DNA of 64,000 nucleotides from Alphaproteobacteria bacterium (GCA_020638555.1 JACKII010000004.1:186001-250000), one strand, 5' to 3'. Counted from the first letter of the stretch, positions 24,983-34,098 are shown. A program made the numbers and translations. Notes: generated from the letters alone by a model not told the origin.

Positions 24983-25738
24983 ATGCGCTTTGCCGCCATC
25001 GCCGACATCCACGGCAATCTCGACGCGCTGGAAGCGGTTCTGGCGGACATTGCCGTCCAGGGCATCGGCGACGTGGTCAATCTGGGCGATCATGTGAGTG
25101 GCCCGATGCTGGCGGCCGGGACCGCGGACCGGCTGATGGCGCTGGACTTCACCACGATCCGCGGCGACCAGGACCGCCGCCTGCTGGAACTTCACGCCCG
25201 GGGGCCGGAGGCCTCGCGCCGGCGGGATTTCCGCGAACTGGAGCCCCGGCACTTCGCCTGGATGGCCGACCAGCCGGAGACCCTGCTTTGGCGGGAGGAG
25301 GTCTTTCTCTGCCATGGCTCGCCCCGCGACGACGCCTGCTACTGGCTGGACCGGGTGCGCCCCGACGGCGGCCTGGAGGCGACGCCGCTGGCCGCCCTTG
25401 CCGCTGCGGCGGAGGGCATCGACGCCTCGCTGATTCTCTGCGCCCACACCCACCTGCCGCGGGCGGTGCGACTGGCGGACGGGCGTATGGCGGTCAATCC
25501 CGGCAGCGTCGGCCTACCGGGCTATCGGGGTGCTGCGCCCGTGCCGCACACGGTCCAGACCGGCACTCCCGCCGCCTGCTATGCCATCCTGGAACAGACC
25601 CCGGCCGGCTGGAGCACGACCTTCCGCCAAGTGCCCTACGACGCCCGCGCCATGGCGGCGATGGCCGCCCGCAACGGCCTGCCCGACTGGGGCCGCGCCC
25701 TCTTGACCGGCTGGGTCGACGGCGCGGAGGCGGGTTGA
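24983..25738 (+). CDS. Calcineurin-like metallophosphoesterase (YfcE/MJ0936-like)
   Basis: This 251-residue protein has the dimetal phosphoesterase motifs in order: Asp8-x-His10 (ADIHGN), Asp36 (LGDHVSGP), RGDQDRR, CHGSPRDD and CAHTHLP, followed by NPGSVGLPGY. The usual GN(H/Q)D block reads GDQD here, so the bridging asparagine appears replaced by aspartate. The first and last motifs are intact. Members hydrolyse phosphomono- or phosphodiesters. The gene follows the CoA-transferase by 12 bases and is probably in the same transcript. Confidence 0.88.
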   Translation: MRFAAIADIHGNLDALEAVLADIAVQGIGDVVNLGDHVSGPMLAAGTADRLMALDFTTIRGDQDRRLLELHARGPEASRRRDFRELEPRHFAWMADQPETLLWREEVFLCHGSPRDDACYWLDRVRPDGGLEATPLAALAAAAEGIDASLILCAHTHLPRAVRLADGRMAVNPGSVGLPGYRGAAPVPHTVQTGTPAACYAILEQTPAGWSTTFRQVPYDARAMAAMAARNGLPDWGRALLTGWVDGAEAG

Positions 25739-25756
25739 TGACCCCGAGAACGGATG

Positions 25757-25901
25757 TACCCCGGACGTGATCCGGGGCCGGTTTCTTTGGCGCGCCAAGC
25801 CGCTCTCCGCCGCTTGGGCGTAGCGGTGGCCTCCGGGAGCCCGATGCGGACACCGGTCCCGGGTCGAGCCCGGGAAACAGGGTCAAGCCCGGGAAACAGG
25901 G
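25757..25901 (+). repeat. Repeat region related to family 2
   Basis: It holds CCGGACGTGATCCGGGGCCGG, a GCGGACACCGGTCCCGG arm, and twice the segment AAGCCCGGGAAACAGGG at its end. It separates the convergent phosphoesterase and enoyl-CoA hydratase genes. Confidence 0.7.
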
Positions 25902-25908
25902 GCAATCC

Positions 25909-26826
25909 TCAGAATTCGCCGCTGCGATAGGCCTCGTCCAGGCGTGCGGCTTCTTCCTCCGACAGGTCCGGCCAGGGCTCGCCGCGGCGGCGGAGCGTGC
26001 CGGTGAAGTCGGGGGGACGCTTGGCGTTGAACGCGGCGCGGCCTTCCTCGCCGTCCATCGTGGTCTGGATCAGCAGGTTGTTGATCAGGTTCTGCACATG
26101 CCAGGCCTGATCGGTCGGCAGGTCGCCGAAGCGGACCACGAACTCCTTCATCATGCGCACCGCGACCGGCGGCATTTTCTTGATATGCGCCGCGATTTCC
26201 TCCGCCCGTTCCATCAGCTTTTCGTGCGGCACCACCTCGTTGATGAGGCCGACGCGCAGCGCCTGCTCCGCCAGGATCGGCTCGTCGGTCAGCAGGATTT
26301 TCATGGCGTCGATATAGCGGAGCTGCTTGATCAGCAGGCTCGCCCCCGGCCCGTGCCCGAGCCAGCCCTGGGAGGTGAGGCCGAACTTGAACTTGGCATG
26401 CTCGGCGCTGGCGAGCCGGATATCGGTCGAGGCCAGCACCATGTAGAGCCCGGCCCCCGCCGCCCAGCCGTTCACCGCGGCGATGACCGGCTTCCAGACC
26501 CGCGGATAGTGGTCGCCCATGCGCCCGTCGACGCCCGTCACCTGGCCATGCACCGTGCCGGCCAGCGGCCAGAAAATGCGCTGGGTGCGCAGATATTCCT
26601 TGTCCTCGGCCGTCAGGTCCGGGTGGGCGCCCAGATTGTGGCCGGCGCAGAAATGCCGGTCGCCGGCGCCGGTGACGATGGCGCAGCGCACGTCCCGGTC
26701 CTCCCACAGATCGATCCACGCGGCGGCGATGTCGTCGGACATCTGCTTGTCGAGAATGTTGGCCTTGGCCGGGTTGTTGAGCGTGATATAGGCGACGCCG
26801 TCGCGCTTTTCGTAATCGAGTGGCAT
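25909..26826 (-). CDS. Enoyl-CoA hydratase/isomerase family protein
   Basis: This 305-residue crotonase-fold protein has VAYITLNNPAKANILD near the start, then FCAGHNLGAHPD (first oxyanion loop). The second oxyanion-hole region is NGWAAGAGLYMVLASTDIRLA, followed by the acyl-binding segment LTSQGWLGHGPGASLLIK. The C-terminal tail RRRGEPWPDLSEEEAARLDEA is typical of alphaproteobacterial members. It acts on acyl-CoA thioesters, probably in beta-oxidation or aromatic-acid degradation. Catalytic glutamates are not obvious, so a related reaction cannot be excluded. Confidence 0.85.
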   Translation of the reverse strand: MPLDYEKRDGVAYITLNNPAKANILDKQMSDDIAAAWIDLWEDRDVRCAIVTGAGDRHFCAGHNLGAHPDLTAEDKEYLRTQRIFWPLAGTVHGQVTGVDGRMGDHYPRVWKPVIAAVNGWAAGAGLYMVLASTDIRLASAEHAKFKFGLTSQGWLGHGPGASLLIKQLRYIDAMKILLTDEPILAEQALRVGLINEVVPHEKLMERAEEIAAHIKKMPPVAVRMMKEFVVRFGDLPTDQAWHVQNLINNLLIQTTMDGEEGRAAFNAKRPPDFTGTLRRRGEPWPDLSEEEAARLDEAYRSGEF

Positions 26827-26868
26827 GGGCGGTTCCTCGGCGATTGGGGCTTGGTTTGGCGCAGTGTC

Positions 26869-27885
26869 TCAGCTTTGCCCGGTGGGCACCAGCGCCTCCG
26901 CCATCGCCAGCACGTCCGCGGCGGAGCGACCGGCGGCGCGGAGGTCGGGCACGCTGACGCTCCGGTCGCGCTTGGCGAAACGCTTGCCGTCCGGGCCCAG
27001 CAGCAGCGCGTGGTGCCGGTAGTCCGGCTCCGGCAGGACCAGCAGGGTCTGCAACAGGCGGTGGATGTCGGTCGCCGGCAGCAGGTCCGCGCCGCGGGTG
27101 ACCAGGGTGACGCCTTGCAGGGCGTCGTCCACCGTCACCGCCAGATGATAGCTGGTCGGCGAATCCTTGCGCGCCAGCACCACGTCGCCGAAGCGCAGCG
27201 GATTGCAAACGATCCTCCCCTCAGCCCATTTTCTTTCCTCCCCCGCGCAGGCGGGGGTCCATGCCGGAGAGCTTCCCACAGAGTCCGGACTTTGTGGTTG
27301 AGTCTCAGGCATGGGCCCCCGCCTGCGCGGGGGAGAGGTGGGAGTGGGGATGGCGGGGTGGGATTCCTCGCCCCTAACGGCGCTCCCCCATTCCCGAAAC
27401 GTCAGCGGACCGGCCCGCTCCACCGCCAAGCCCATGTCGAGCCGCCAGGCGGGCTGCTCGCCGGCGACGATGCGCGCGTCGGCCTCGGCTCGCGGCAGGC
27501 CCCGGCAGGTGCCGGGATAGACCGGACCGTCCGGCCCGTGCGGCGCGCCGCCGGCGGCGGCGATCTCCGCCGCAATCTGCGCGCGGGTGCAGAAGCAGGG
27601 ATAGAGCAGCCCCAGCCCTTCCAGCCTCGCCAGCGCGGCGCGATAGTCGTCGAAATGGGCGGATTGGTAACGCACCGGCCCGTCCCAATCGAGGCCGAGC
27701 CAGGCGAGGTCGTCCAGCATGCGGGCGGCGTATTCCGGCCGGCAGCGGGTCCGGTCGATATCCTCCATGCGCACCAGAAACCGCCCGCCCGCCGCGCGCG
27801 CCAGACGCCAGGCGAACCGCGCGCTGTAGACGCTGCCGAGATGCAGGTGGCCGGTTGGGCTCGGGGCAAAGCGGGTGACGCGCAT
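26869..27885 (-). CDS. gluQ: Glutamyl-Q tRNA(Asp) synthetase with in-frame repeat insertion
   Basis: This 338-residue protein is a GluRS-like enzyme without an anticodon domain. The HIGH-like motif is GHLHLGS (12-18) and the KMSKS-like motif is KRFAKRD (301-307). The zinc cysteines lie in CFCT (97-100) and YPGTC (123-127). It attaches glutamate to queuosine at position 34 of tRNA-Asp. It is longer than the roughly 290-300 residues usual for the family. Residues about 174-226 are a low-complexity insertion (SPPRRRGPMPETQPQSPD and on) encoded by a family 3 repeat at 27236-27345. Conserved sequence resumes at LRFGDVVLARKDSPTSYHLAV. Confidence 0.9.
   Translation of the reverse strand: MRVTRFAPSPTGHLHLGSVYSARFAWRLARAAGGRFLVRMEDIDRTRCRPEYAARMLDDLAWLGLDWDGPVRYQSAHFDDYRAALARLEGLGLLYPCFCTRAQIAAEIAAAGGAPHGPDGPVYPGTCRGLPRAEADARIVAGEQPAWRLDMGLAVERAGPLTFREWGSAVRGEESHPAIPTPTSPPRRRGPMPETQPQSPDSVGSSPAWTPACAGEERKWAEGRIVCNPLRFGDVVLARKDSPTSYHLAVTVDDALQGVTLVTRGADLLPATDIHRLLQTLLVLPEPDYRHHALLLGPDGKRFAKRDRSVSVPDLRAAGRSAADVLAMAEALVPTGQS
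27236..27345 (-). repeat. Palindromic repeat, family 3, copy B, inside gluQ and in frame
   Basis: CGCGCAGGCGGGGGTCCATG at 27244-27263 and CATGGGCCCCCGCCTGCGCG near the other end are inverted arms. GAGTCCGGACTTTG lies in the centre, as in the intergenic copies. On the minus strand it is translated within gluQ without a stop codon or frameshift. Confidence 0.88.
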
Positions 27886-27948
27886 GGGGCAGACGGTCTA
27901 GGGTGAGGGCTCCGCCACCCTCGCACGCCGAACCGCAGGAGCCAAGCC

Positions 27949-28629
27949 ATGCCCGTCGATCCGGATGCCAAAGGCACCACTCTGATGAGCCACCACTACC
28001 ACCCGATCGGCGGCGGCCTGGCGAAACAACTGGTGGTGTTGCTGCACGGCTATGGTGCCGATGGCGAGGACCTGATCGCGCTCGCGCCGATGCTGGGCCA
28101 GGTGCTGCCGGAGGCCGCCTTCGTCGCGCCGAACGCGCCCTTCCCCTGCGCCGCCGGCTGGGGCTATCAGTGGTTCGACGTCTGGGATGCCGACGGCGCC
28201 CGGCGGCTGGAAGGCGCCCGCCTCGCCGACAAGATCCTGCAACCCTTCTACGACGCGCAGTTGCAGGCGCACAATGTGCCGGCAGAGGAACTGTATATCG
28301 TTGGCTTCAGCCAGGGCACGATGATGGCGCTGCATTCCGGCCTGCGCCGGCCGGTTCCGCCGCGGGCCATCGTCGGATTCGCCGGGCGCCTGATGGCGGC
28401 TCACCTGCTGGCCGACGAACTGGCCTGCCGCCCGCCGATCATGCTGGCGCACGGCGCCGAGGACGACGTGGTGCCGGTGGAAAGCCTGGAGCAGGCCAAC
28501 GCGGCGCTCCGGGCCGCAGGGCTGGAGGTCGAAAGCCATGTGATCGAGGGGCTGGGGCACGGCATCGACGAGACCGGCATTCTCTACGCCGCCCGCTTCC
28601 TGAAACGCATCCACGACGACGCTGCCTAG
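27949..28629 (+). CDS. Carboxylesterase/phospholipase family alpha/beta hydrolase
   Basis: This 226-residue protein is of the small carboxylesterase type. Opening QLVVLLHGYGADGEDL holds the oxyanion-hole glycines. The triad is Ser121 in GFSQGTM, Asp173 in AEDDVVP and His204 in GLGHGIDE. No signal peptide is visible, so it is cytoplasmic. These enzymes hydrolyse short acyl esters or lysophospholipids, and some relatives deacylate proteins. It is divergent from gluQ with a 63-base gap. ATG 27985 is a second possible start. Confidence 0.9.
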   Translation: MPVDPDAKGTTLMSHHYHPIGGGLAKQLVVLLHGYGADGEDLIALAPMLGQVLPEAAFVAPNAPFPCAAGWGYQWFDVWDADGARRLEGARLADKILQPFYDAQLQAHNVPAEELYIVGFSQGTMMALHSGLRRPVPPRAIVGFAGRLMAAHLLADELACRPPIMLAHGAEDDVVPVESLEQANAALRAAGLEVESHVIEGLGHGIDETGILYAARFLKRIHDDAA

Positions 28630-28644
28630 AGCGCGGAATTCCTT

Positions 28645-28765
28645 GTTTCCCGGCCGCCGCGAAGCGGTGCGCCGGGACCGGTCGCTCTCGCGAACACCCG
28701 AGGTGCGGTGTTCGCATGCAGACATCGGCCCCGGACGGCGGCTCCGCCACCTCCGGGGATCATCA
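28645..28765 (+). repeat. Palindromic repeat, family 2, copy
   Basis: It starts GTTTCCCGGCCGCCGCG, contains GGGACCGGTCGCTCTCGCGA and GGTGTTCGCATGCAGACATC, and ends with CGGCTCCGCCACCTCCGGGG. It lies between the convergent esterase and small secreted-protein genes. Confidence 0.8.
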
Positions 28766-28835
28766 GGTTTGTGCCGAAATTCACGCCGAGACCGGCCGCC
28801 GCGGAGCGTGGTGAAATGCCCCCGCCCTCACCCGC

Positions 28836-29237
28836 TCAGCGCAGGCGCCATTTGTAGCGGATGTCTGGGTCCGTGCCGCATTCCAGAATGCGCAGCCGGC
28901 CGGTGCGCGCGGAGGAATCCTCTTTCGGCAGCGGGTGCCGCCCCAGGCCGATCGGCTGGCGCAGCGCCGAATTCGGCTGCAATTCCAGCCCGCCCGGAAT
29001 GATCGAGGCGTCCCGCTTGCCCGAGCGGAAGGCGTAGGTGATGTAAAGCTTGTAGGGAAACCGGTTGATGATCGTCGCCCAATAGGACTGAATTCCAGGA
29101 GGGCATTTGCGGTCCAGGCAGACCGAAACCACCTCTTTCACCGTGGTGTGGGGGCAGATGGCGTTTGCCGTTCCCACGGTCGCAAACAGCAGCAGCACAG
29201 CGGCTACCGCCCCCAGAAATGCCGTTTCACAACGCAT
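28836..29237 (-). CDS. Small secreted hypothetical protein
   Basis: I do not recognise this 133-residue protein. It starts at ATG 29237 with a clear signal peptide (LGAVAAVLLLFATVGTANA, cleavage likely after residue 26). The mature part has four cysteines, in ICPHTT, VSVCLD, RKCPPG and LECGTD, which could form two disulfides. It also contains NRFPYKLYITYAF. It lies downstream of the antiporter-like gene on the same strand, 83 bases away. It is probably periplasmic or extracellular, and probably real because of the signal peptide and cysteine pattern. Confidence 0.65.
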   Translation of the reverse strand: MRCETAFLGAVAAVLLLFATVGTANAICPHTTVKEVVSVCLDRKCPPGIQSYWATIINRFPYKLYITYAFRSGKRDASIIPGGLELQPNSALRQPIGLGRHPLPKEDSSARTGRLRILECGTDPDIRYKWRLR

Positions 29238-29320
29238 TGTCACCCCATGTTTGCCAAGGTTGCGGCGCAACGCCGGCAGCGGACCGCCGTTGTCGCGCGC
29301 GCCATGCCCCACCCGTTTGC

Positions 29321-30751
29321 TCAGACGAAGAAGACGAACGTCACCAAAACGAAGGTGGGAATGAGAATGCCTCCTGACCACAACATATAGCCGAAAAAGC
29401 TCGGCATCGCCACATTTCGTTCCTCGGCAATGGCCCGCACCATGAAGTTGGGGGCGTTGCCGATATAGGTGTTGGCGCCCATGAACACCGCACCGGCGGA
29501 GATCGCCAGCAGCGTCGTCGCCATGTCGGTCATCAGGTGCACGGGGTCGCCGCCGGCGGTGTTGAAGAACACCAGATAGGTCGGCGCATTGTCCAGGAAG
29601 CTGGACAGCAGGCCGGTGAGCCAGAAATACATGATGTTGACCGGCTCGCCATCCGGCGAGGTGACCATCGCGACCACGCCGCCCAGCGCGCCGTCCGTCC
29701 CCGCTTTCAGGATGGCGATAGCGGGAACGATGGTCAGGAAGATGCCGGCGAACAGCTTCGCGACCTCGATGATGGGAAACCAGGTAAAGCCGTTGGCGTC
29801 GCGATTCGCGCGCGAGGTCAGCTTCCACGAGAGATAGGCGATCGCGAGCAGCAGGATATCGCGCACGATCCCCTGCAATTCCCAATGCACGTGATAGACG
29901 TCGATGCCAAATCCCGGCTTCCAGATGCCGCTCATCAGGACGCTGGCCACGATGCCGGCCAGCAGCAGGAAGTTGATCTTGCCGTCGAAGCCGAGCGACT
30001 CCTCCGTGGCGGCCTCCGCTGCGGCCACCGCGGGTCCCTCGCGCCGGTGCATCACGGTATCCACGACATAGTAGAGCAGCAGCAGCAACACCGAGACCAG
30101 GGCCATCGGCAGCAGCAGGTGCTCGGTCGGCCAGAAGAACGAGACGCCCTTCAAAAAGCCGAGAAACAGCGGCGGGTCGCCCAGCGGCGTCAGCGAGCCG
30201 CCGATATTCGCCACCAGGAAGATGAAGAACACGACCGTGTGCACCTTGTAGCGCCGCCCCTCATTGGCCCGCAGCAACGGCCGGATCAGCAGCATGGCCG
30301 CGCCGGTGGTGCCCATCAGACTGGCCAGAAGGGTGCCCACCAGCAGGAAGCCGGCATTAACCGCCGGCGTTCCCACCAGCCGCCCGGTCAGGCGGATACC
30401 GCCCGCCACCGTGAACAGCGCCAACAGCAGGATGATGAATGGCACGTATTCCAGCAACAGAACGTGGACCACCTCGTACACCGTCAGGGCGATTCCGTGC
30501 GTGGCCAGAAACGGCAGCACGAACGCCGCAGCCCAGAAGGCCGCGACCTTGCCGAAATGATGGTGCCAGAAATCCGGTGCCAGCAGCGGAAACAGGGCGA
30601 TCGACAGCAACATGCCGACGAACGGCACGATCCAGATCAAGCCCAGCTCGCCCCCATCCAGGTGCGGCGCGCCGGCGGCCTCCGCAAGGGCGGGGCTGGC
30701 CGTCGTGATCGTCGCCAGCATGGCCACGGCAATAAAACGCAATGCGGTCAT
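29321..30751 (-). CDS. CitMHS_2-type sodium/proton antiporter-like membrane protein
   Basis: This 476-residue polytopic membrane protein has a possible N-terminal signal-anchor (FIAVAMLATITTASPALA) and about eleven hydrophobic segments. Ion-transporter-type motifs include LMGTTGAAMLLIRPLLRAN, IGGSLTPLGDPPLFLGFL, NAPTYLVFFN and MGANTYIGNAPNF. These fit the arsenite/citrate/NhaD-like IT superfamily, and proteins of this type are usually annotated as sodium:proton antiporters. The transported ion is inferred from the family only. A small secreted-protein gene follows on the same strand. Confidence 0.85.
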   Translation of the reverse strand: MTALRFIAVAMLATITTASPALAEAAGAPHLDGGELGLIWIVPFVGMLLSIALFPLLAPDFWHHHFGKVAAFWAAAFVLPFLATHGIALTVYEVVHVLLLEYVPFIILLLALFTVAGGIRLTGRLVGTPAVNAGFLLVGTLLASLMGTTGAAMLLIRPLLRANEGRRYKVHTVVFFIFLVANIGGSLTPLGDPPLFLGFLKGVSFFWPTEHLLLPMALVSVLLLLLYYVVDTVMHRREGPAVAAAEAATEESLGFDGKINFLLLAGIVASVLMSGIWKPGFGIDVYHVHWELQGIVRDILLLAIAYLSWKLTSRANRDANGFTWFPIIEVAKLFAGIFLTIVPAIAILKAGTDGALGGVVAMVTSPDGEPVNIMYFWLTGLLSSFLDNAPTYLVFFNTAGGDPVHLMTDMATTLLAISAGAVFMGANTYIGNAPNFMVRAIAEERNVAMPSFFGYMLWSGGILIPTFVLVTFVFFV

Positions 30752-30962
30752 CTGAGACCGTCCTCCCGGTTCTCGACTTGGCGAAGCGGCAGCAGGCGCC
30801 CGCCGCGCGCGCGATTACTGTTGGGTTTACGAAGGCAACCCCCGCTGATGCAATCCCCAAGTTGGCCGCTGCCGCGGATTAACGCAAATGCCAGTTAACG
30901 CAAAGGCCAGTGCGATTGCACGGCCGCGCCGGCACCGGTAGGCTTCGCATGGTCGGTCGCAT

Positions 30963-31007
30963 GCCTGCCGACCGCACGCCTGCCGACCGCACGCCTGCCG
31001 ACCGCAC
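30963..31007 (+). repeat. Three tandem 15-bp repeats upstream of coxG
   Basis: The unit GCCTGCCGACCGCAC occurs three times in succession, ending 36 bases before the coxG start. The stretch lies in the 291-base divergent gap between the antiporter-like gene and coxG. Part of the array could be in the leader of the cox transcript. Confidence 0.8.
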
Positions 31008-31042
31008 GAGACCGTCCGCCCGTATAAGAGAGATCTTCAATC

Positions 31043-31765
31043 ATGGATATGTCCGGCGAATACCGCATTCCCGCATCCCGCCAGACGGTCTGGGAAGCGC
31101 TGAACGACCCCGAGATATTGAAAGCCGCCATCCCCGGCTGCGAGGAACTCACCGCCGAGGGCGAGACCGGCTTTGCGGCCAAGGTGCGGGCCAAGGTCGG
31201 CCCGGTCAGCGCCCGCTTCTCCGGCAAGGTGCAATTGCTCGACCTCGACCCGCCGAACGGCTACCGCATCGAGGGCGAGGGCACCGGCGGGGCCGCCGGA
31301 TTCGCCAAGGGCGGGGCAAGCGTGCAACTGGCCGAGGACGGCGGCGAGACCGTGCTGACCTATCAGGCCAACGCCTCGGTCGGCGGCAAGCTGGCGCAGA
31401 TCGGCTCGCGCCTGATCGACGGCGCGGCCAAGAAGATGGCCGACGACTTCTTCGCCAAATTCTCCGCCATCGTCGGGGAACAGGCTGGCGCCAGCGCGGC
31501 GCCGGCGGCCCCTCCCCCGCCGCATGGCGACGGCACGCCGGCCATGGGCCTGGCGGCGGAGGAACTGGCGGAAGACGCCTACGACACCGCCAGGCATGTC
31601 GCCCACGACGCGGCGGACGCCGTCTCCCATGCGGCCAGCGAAACCGCCCATGCCGCGGCCGAGGAACTGGCGGTGGCCGAAACCAGCGCCAAGGGCGTAC
31701 CGCAATGGATGTGGATTGCCGGCGCCGCGGTGATCCTTGTCGGCCTGGTTATTTTCCTGACCTGA
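31043..31765 (+). CDS. coxG: CoxG-like carbon monoxide dehydrogenase subunit G (SRPBCC)
   Basis: This 240-residue protein has an SRPBCC/CoxG domain over about residues 1-150: GEYRIPASRQTVWEALNDPE, LKAAIPGCEEL, FAAKVRAKVGPVSARFSG. An Ala/Glu/His-rich linker and one C-terminal membrane helix (MWIAGAAVILVGLVIFL) follow. In CO-oxidising bacteria CoxG anchors the dehydrogenase to the cytoplasmic membrane. It is the first gene of the molybdenum-hydroxylase locus here. Its presence suggests the enzyme works at the membrane, although the large subunit gene is missing from the locus. Confidence 0.88.
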   Translation: MDMSGEYRIPASRQTVWEALNDPEILKAAIPGCEELTAEGETGFAAKVRAKVGPVSARFSGKVQLLDLDPPNGYRIEGEGTGGAAGFAKGGASVQLAEDGGETVLTYQANASVGGKLAQIGSRLIDGAAKKMADDFFAKFSAIVGEQAGASAAPAAPPPPHGDGTPAMGLAAEELAEDAYDTARHVAHDAADAVSHAASETAHAAAEELAVAETSAKGVPQWMWIAGAAVILVGLVIFLT

Positions 31766-31816
31766 TGCGCCACCGGGGCCGCCCAGACCGTTGACCGTGG
31801 CCCCCGCTCCCGCCAT

Positions 31817-31834
31817 GTTCTGAAGCGACAGAAC
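31817..31834 (+). promoter_or_regulatory. Perfect 6-6-6 inverted repeat upstream of coxS
   Basis: GTTCTG and CAGAAC flank a six-base spacer, 31 bases before the coxS start codon and inside the 99-base coxG-coxS gap. It could be an operator or an RNA hairpin. No regulator is assigned. Confidence 0.35.
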
Positions 31835-31864
31835 GAACCGCCTCCTGCAAGGAGAAGCCCGCCC

Positions 31865-32338
<474 letters not shown>

Positions 32339-32366
32339 GCGAACGCGGATCGGAGGCACACGGCCC

Positions 32367-33161
32367 ATGTACGAGTTCACCTATCACCGCGCCACCTCGC
32401 TGGACGACGCCAAGGCCAAGCTGGGCCAGGGCGACGACCCGACCCTGATGGCGGGCGGCATGACCCTGATCCCGACGCTGAAACAGCGCCTCGCCATGCC
32501 GAGCGACGTGATCGATCTGGGCGGCATCGCCGATCTGGCCGGCATCCGCACCGACGGCGACACGCTGGTGATCGGCGCCATGACCAAGCACGACACCGTC
32601 GCCAACTCCGCCGAGGTCCGGGCGTTCTGCCCCGCCCTGGCGGACCTGGCCGGCATGATCGGCGATCCGATGGTGCGCAATCGCGGCACCATCGGCGGCT
32701 CGGTCGCCAACAACGACCCGGCGGCGGACTATCCCTCCGCCGTGCTGGGCCTGGGCGCGACCGTGGTCACCGACCGGCGCGCAATCGCCGCCGATGACTT
32801 CTTCGCCGGCATGTTCGAAACCGCACTGGAACCGGGCGAGATCATCCGCGAATTCCGCTTCCCGAAGTCGAAGCGGGCGGCTTATGTGAAATTCCCGAAC
32901 CCGGCCTCGCGCTATGCCATTGTCGGCGTGTTCGTTGCCGAAACCGCGGGCGGCACCCGCGTCGCCGTGACCGGCGCGGCGTCCTGCGTGTTCCGCCATG
33001 GCGACATGGAGGCAGCGCTCGCGGGCAATTTTGCTGCCGACGCCATCGCCGACCTGCAAGGCGACGCGGCGGAGATGAACAGCGACATCCATGCCTCGGC
33101 GGAATACCGCGCCCATCTGGTCGGCGTGATGGCCCGCCGCGCCGTCGCCTCCATCGCCTGA
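32367..33161 (+). CDS. coxM: Molybdenum hydroxylase FAD-binding medium subunit (CoxM-like)
   Basis: This 264-residue protein has the two FAD motifs of the family: LMAGGMTLIP at about 28-37 and GTIGGSVANNDPAADYPS at about 107-124. The C-terminal CO-dehydrogenase flavoprotein domain is also present. It passes electrons from the iron-sulfur subunit to the quinone pool or another acceptor. It lies directly between coxS and coxD, a position that in related loci is shared with the large subunit. The reaction of the complex (CO or another substrate) cannot be told without CoxL. Confidence 0.93.
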   Translation: MYEFTYHRATSLDDAKAKLGQGDDPTLMAGGMTLIPTLKQRLAMPSDVIDLGGIADLAGIRTDGDTLVIGAMTKHDTVANSAEVRAFCPALADLAGMIGDPMVRNRGTIGGSVANNDPAADYPSAVLGLGATVVTDRRAIAADDFFAGMFETALEPGEIIREFRFPKSKRAAYVKFPNPASRYAIVGVFVAETAGGTRVAVTGAASCVFRHGDMEAALAGNFAADAIADLQGDAAEMNSDIHASAEYRAHLVGVMARRAVASIA

Positions 33162-33167
33162 GGCGAG

Positions 33168-34097
33168 GTGTCTGTGGCCCTACCGGATTCCGTTGACGGC
33201 GTCGCCGGGCTGCTGGCCGGCGGCGATTATGTCACCGACCGCTCGCTCGCGACCTCGCTGTTTCTGGCGCTGAAGCTGGGCCGGCCCCTGTTCCTGGAGG
33301 GCGAGGCCGGCGTCGGCAAGACCGAGATCGCCAAGGTCCTGGCCGGTCAGCTCGGCCGTCGCCTGATCCGCCTGCAATGCTATGAAGGGCTGGACGTCGC
33401 CTCGGCAGTGTACGAGTGGAACTATGCCCGCCAGATGATCGAAATCCGCCTAGCGGAGGCGCTGGGCGATGCGGACCGCGACACGCTCGCGGCGGACATT
33501 TTCCGCAAGGACTTCCTGATCGAGCGGCCGCTGCTCCAGGCCATGGAGGCGGGCATTGACGGCCCGCCCGTGCTGCTGATCGACGAACTCGACCGCACCG
33601 ACGAGCCGTTCGAGGCCTATCTGCTGGAGGTCCTCAGCGACTTCCAGGTGACCATTCCGGAACTGGGCACGATCAAGGCGGACCAACCGCCGATCGTCAT
33701 CATCACCTCGAACCGCACCCGCGAGATTCACGACGCCCTGAAGCGCCGCTGTTTCTACCACTGGGTCGACTACCCGGACGCAAAGCGCGAGGCGGAAATC
33801 CTGCGCCGCAAGGCCCCCGGCGCGCCGGAGGAACTCACCGCCCAGATCGTCGGCTTCGTCCAGCGCCTGCGCGGCCTGGACCTGTTCAAGCTGCCGGGCG
33901 TGGCCGAGAGCATCGACTGGACCAACGCGCTGATGCAGTTGAACGCCCTGGTGCTCGACCCCGCCGTGGTCAACGACACGCTGGGCGTGCTGCTGAAATA
34001 CCAGGACGACATCCAGCGCCTGCAAGGCTCTGAAGCCCAGCGCATCCTGACCGAGGTCAACGCCAGCCTCGCCCAGGCCCGGCGGGAGGGGCTGTGA
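33168..34097 (+). CDS. coxD: MoxR-type AAA+ ATPase (CoxD-like)
   Basis: This 309-residue protein starts at GTG 33168; GTG 33174 is an alternative. Walker A is GEAGVGKT at 45-52, Walker B lies in VLLIDELDRTDEPFEAYLLE, and the sensor segment is IITSNRTREIHDALKRRC. CoxD-type MoxR ATPases work with the VWA protein CoxE to build the copper/sulfur-molybdenum centre of CO dehydrogenase. The gene ends immediately before the repeat array. The first unit carries an almost identical copy of the coxD 3' end (GGGAGGGGCTG) at its own end. Confidence 0.93.
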   Translation: MSVALPDSVDGVAGLLAGGDYVTDRSLATSLFLALKLGRPLFLEGEAGVGKTEIAKVLAGQLGRRLIRLQCYEGLDVASAVYEWNYARQMIEIRLAEALGDADRDTLAADIFRKDFLIERPLLQAMEAGIDGPPVLLIDELDRTDEPFEAYLLEVLSDFQVTIPELGTIKADQPPIVIITSNRTREIHDALKRRCFYHWVDYPDAKREAEILRRKAPGAPEELTAQIVGFVQRLRGLDLFKLPGVAESIDWTNALMQLNALVLDPAVVNDTLGVLLKYQDDIQRLQGSEAQRILTEVNASLAQARREGL

Positions 34098-34098
34098 C

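Noticed and set aside
31817..31834. GTTC words suggesting a LexA box
   Set aside because: Alphaproteobacterial LexA sites are direct GTTC-N7-GTTC repeats. This is an inverted GTTCTG-N6-CAGAAC and no SOS gene is adjacent.
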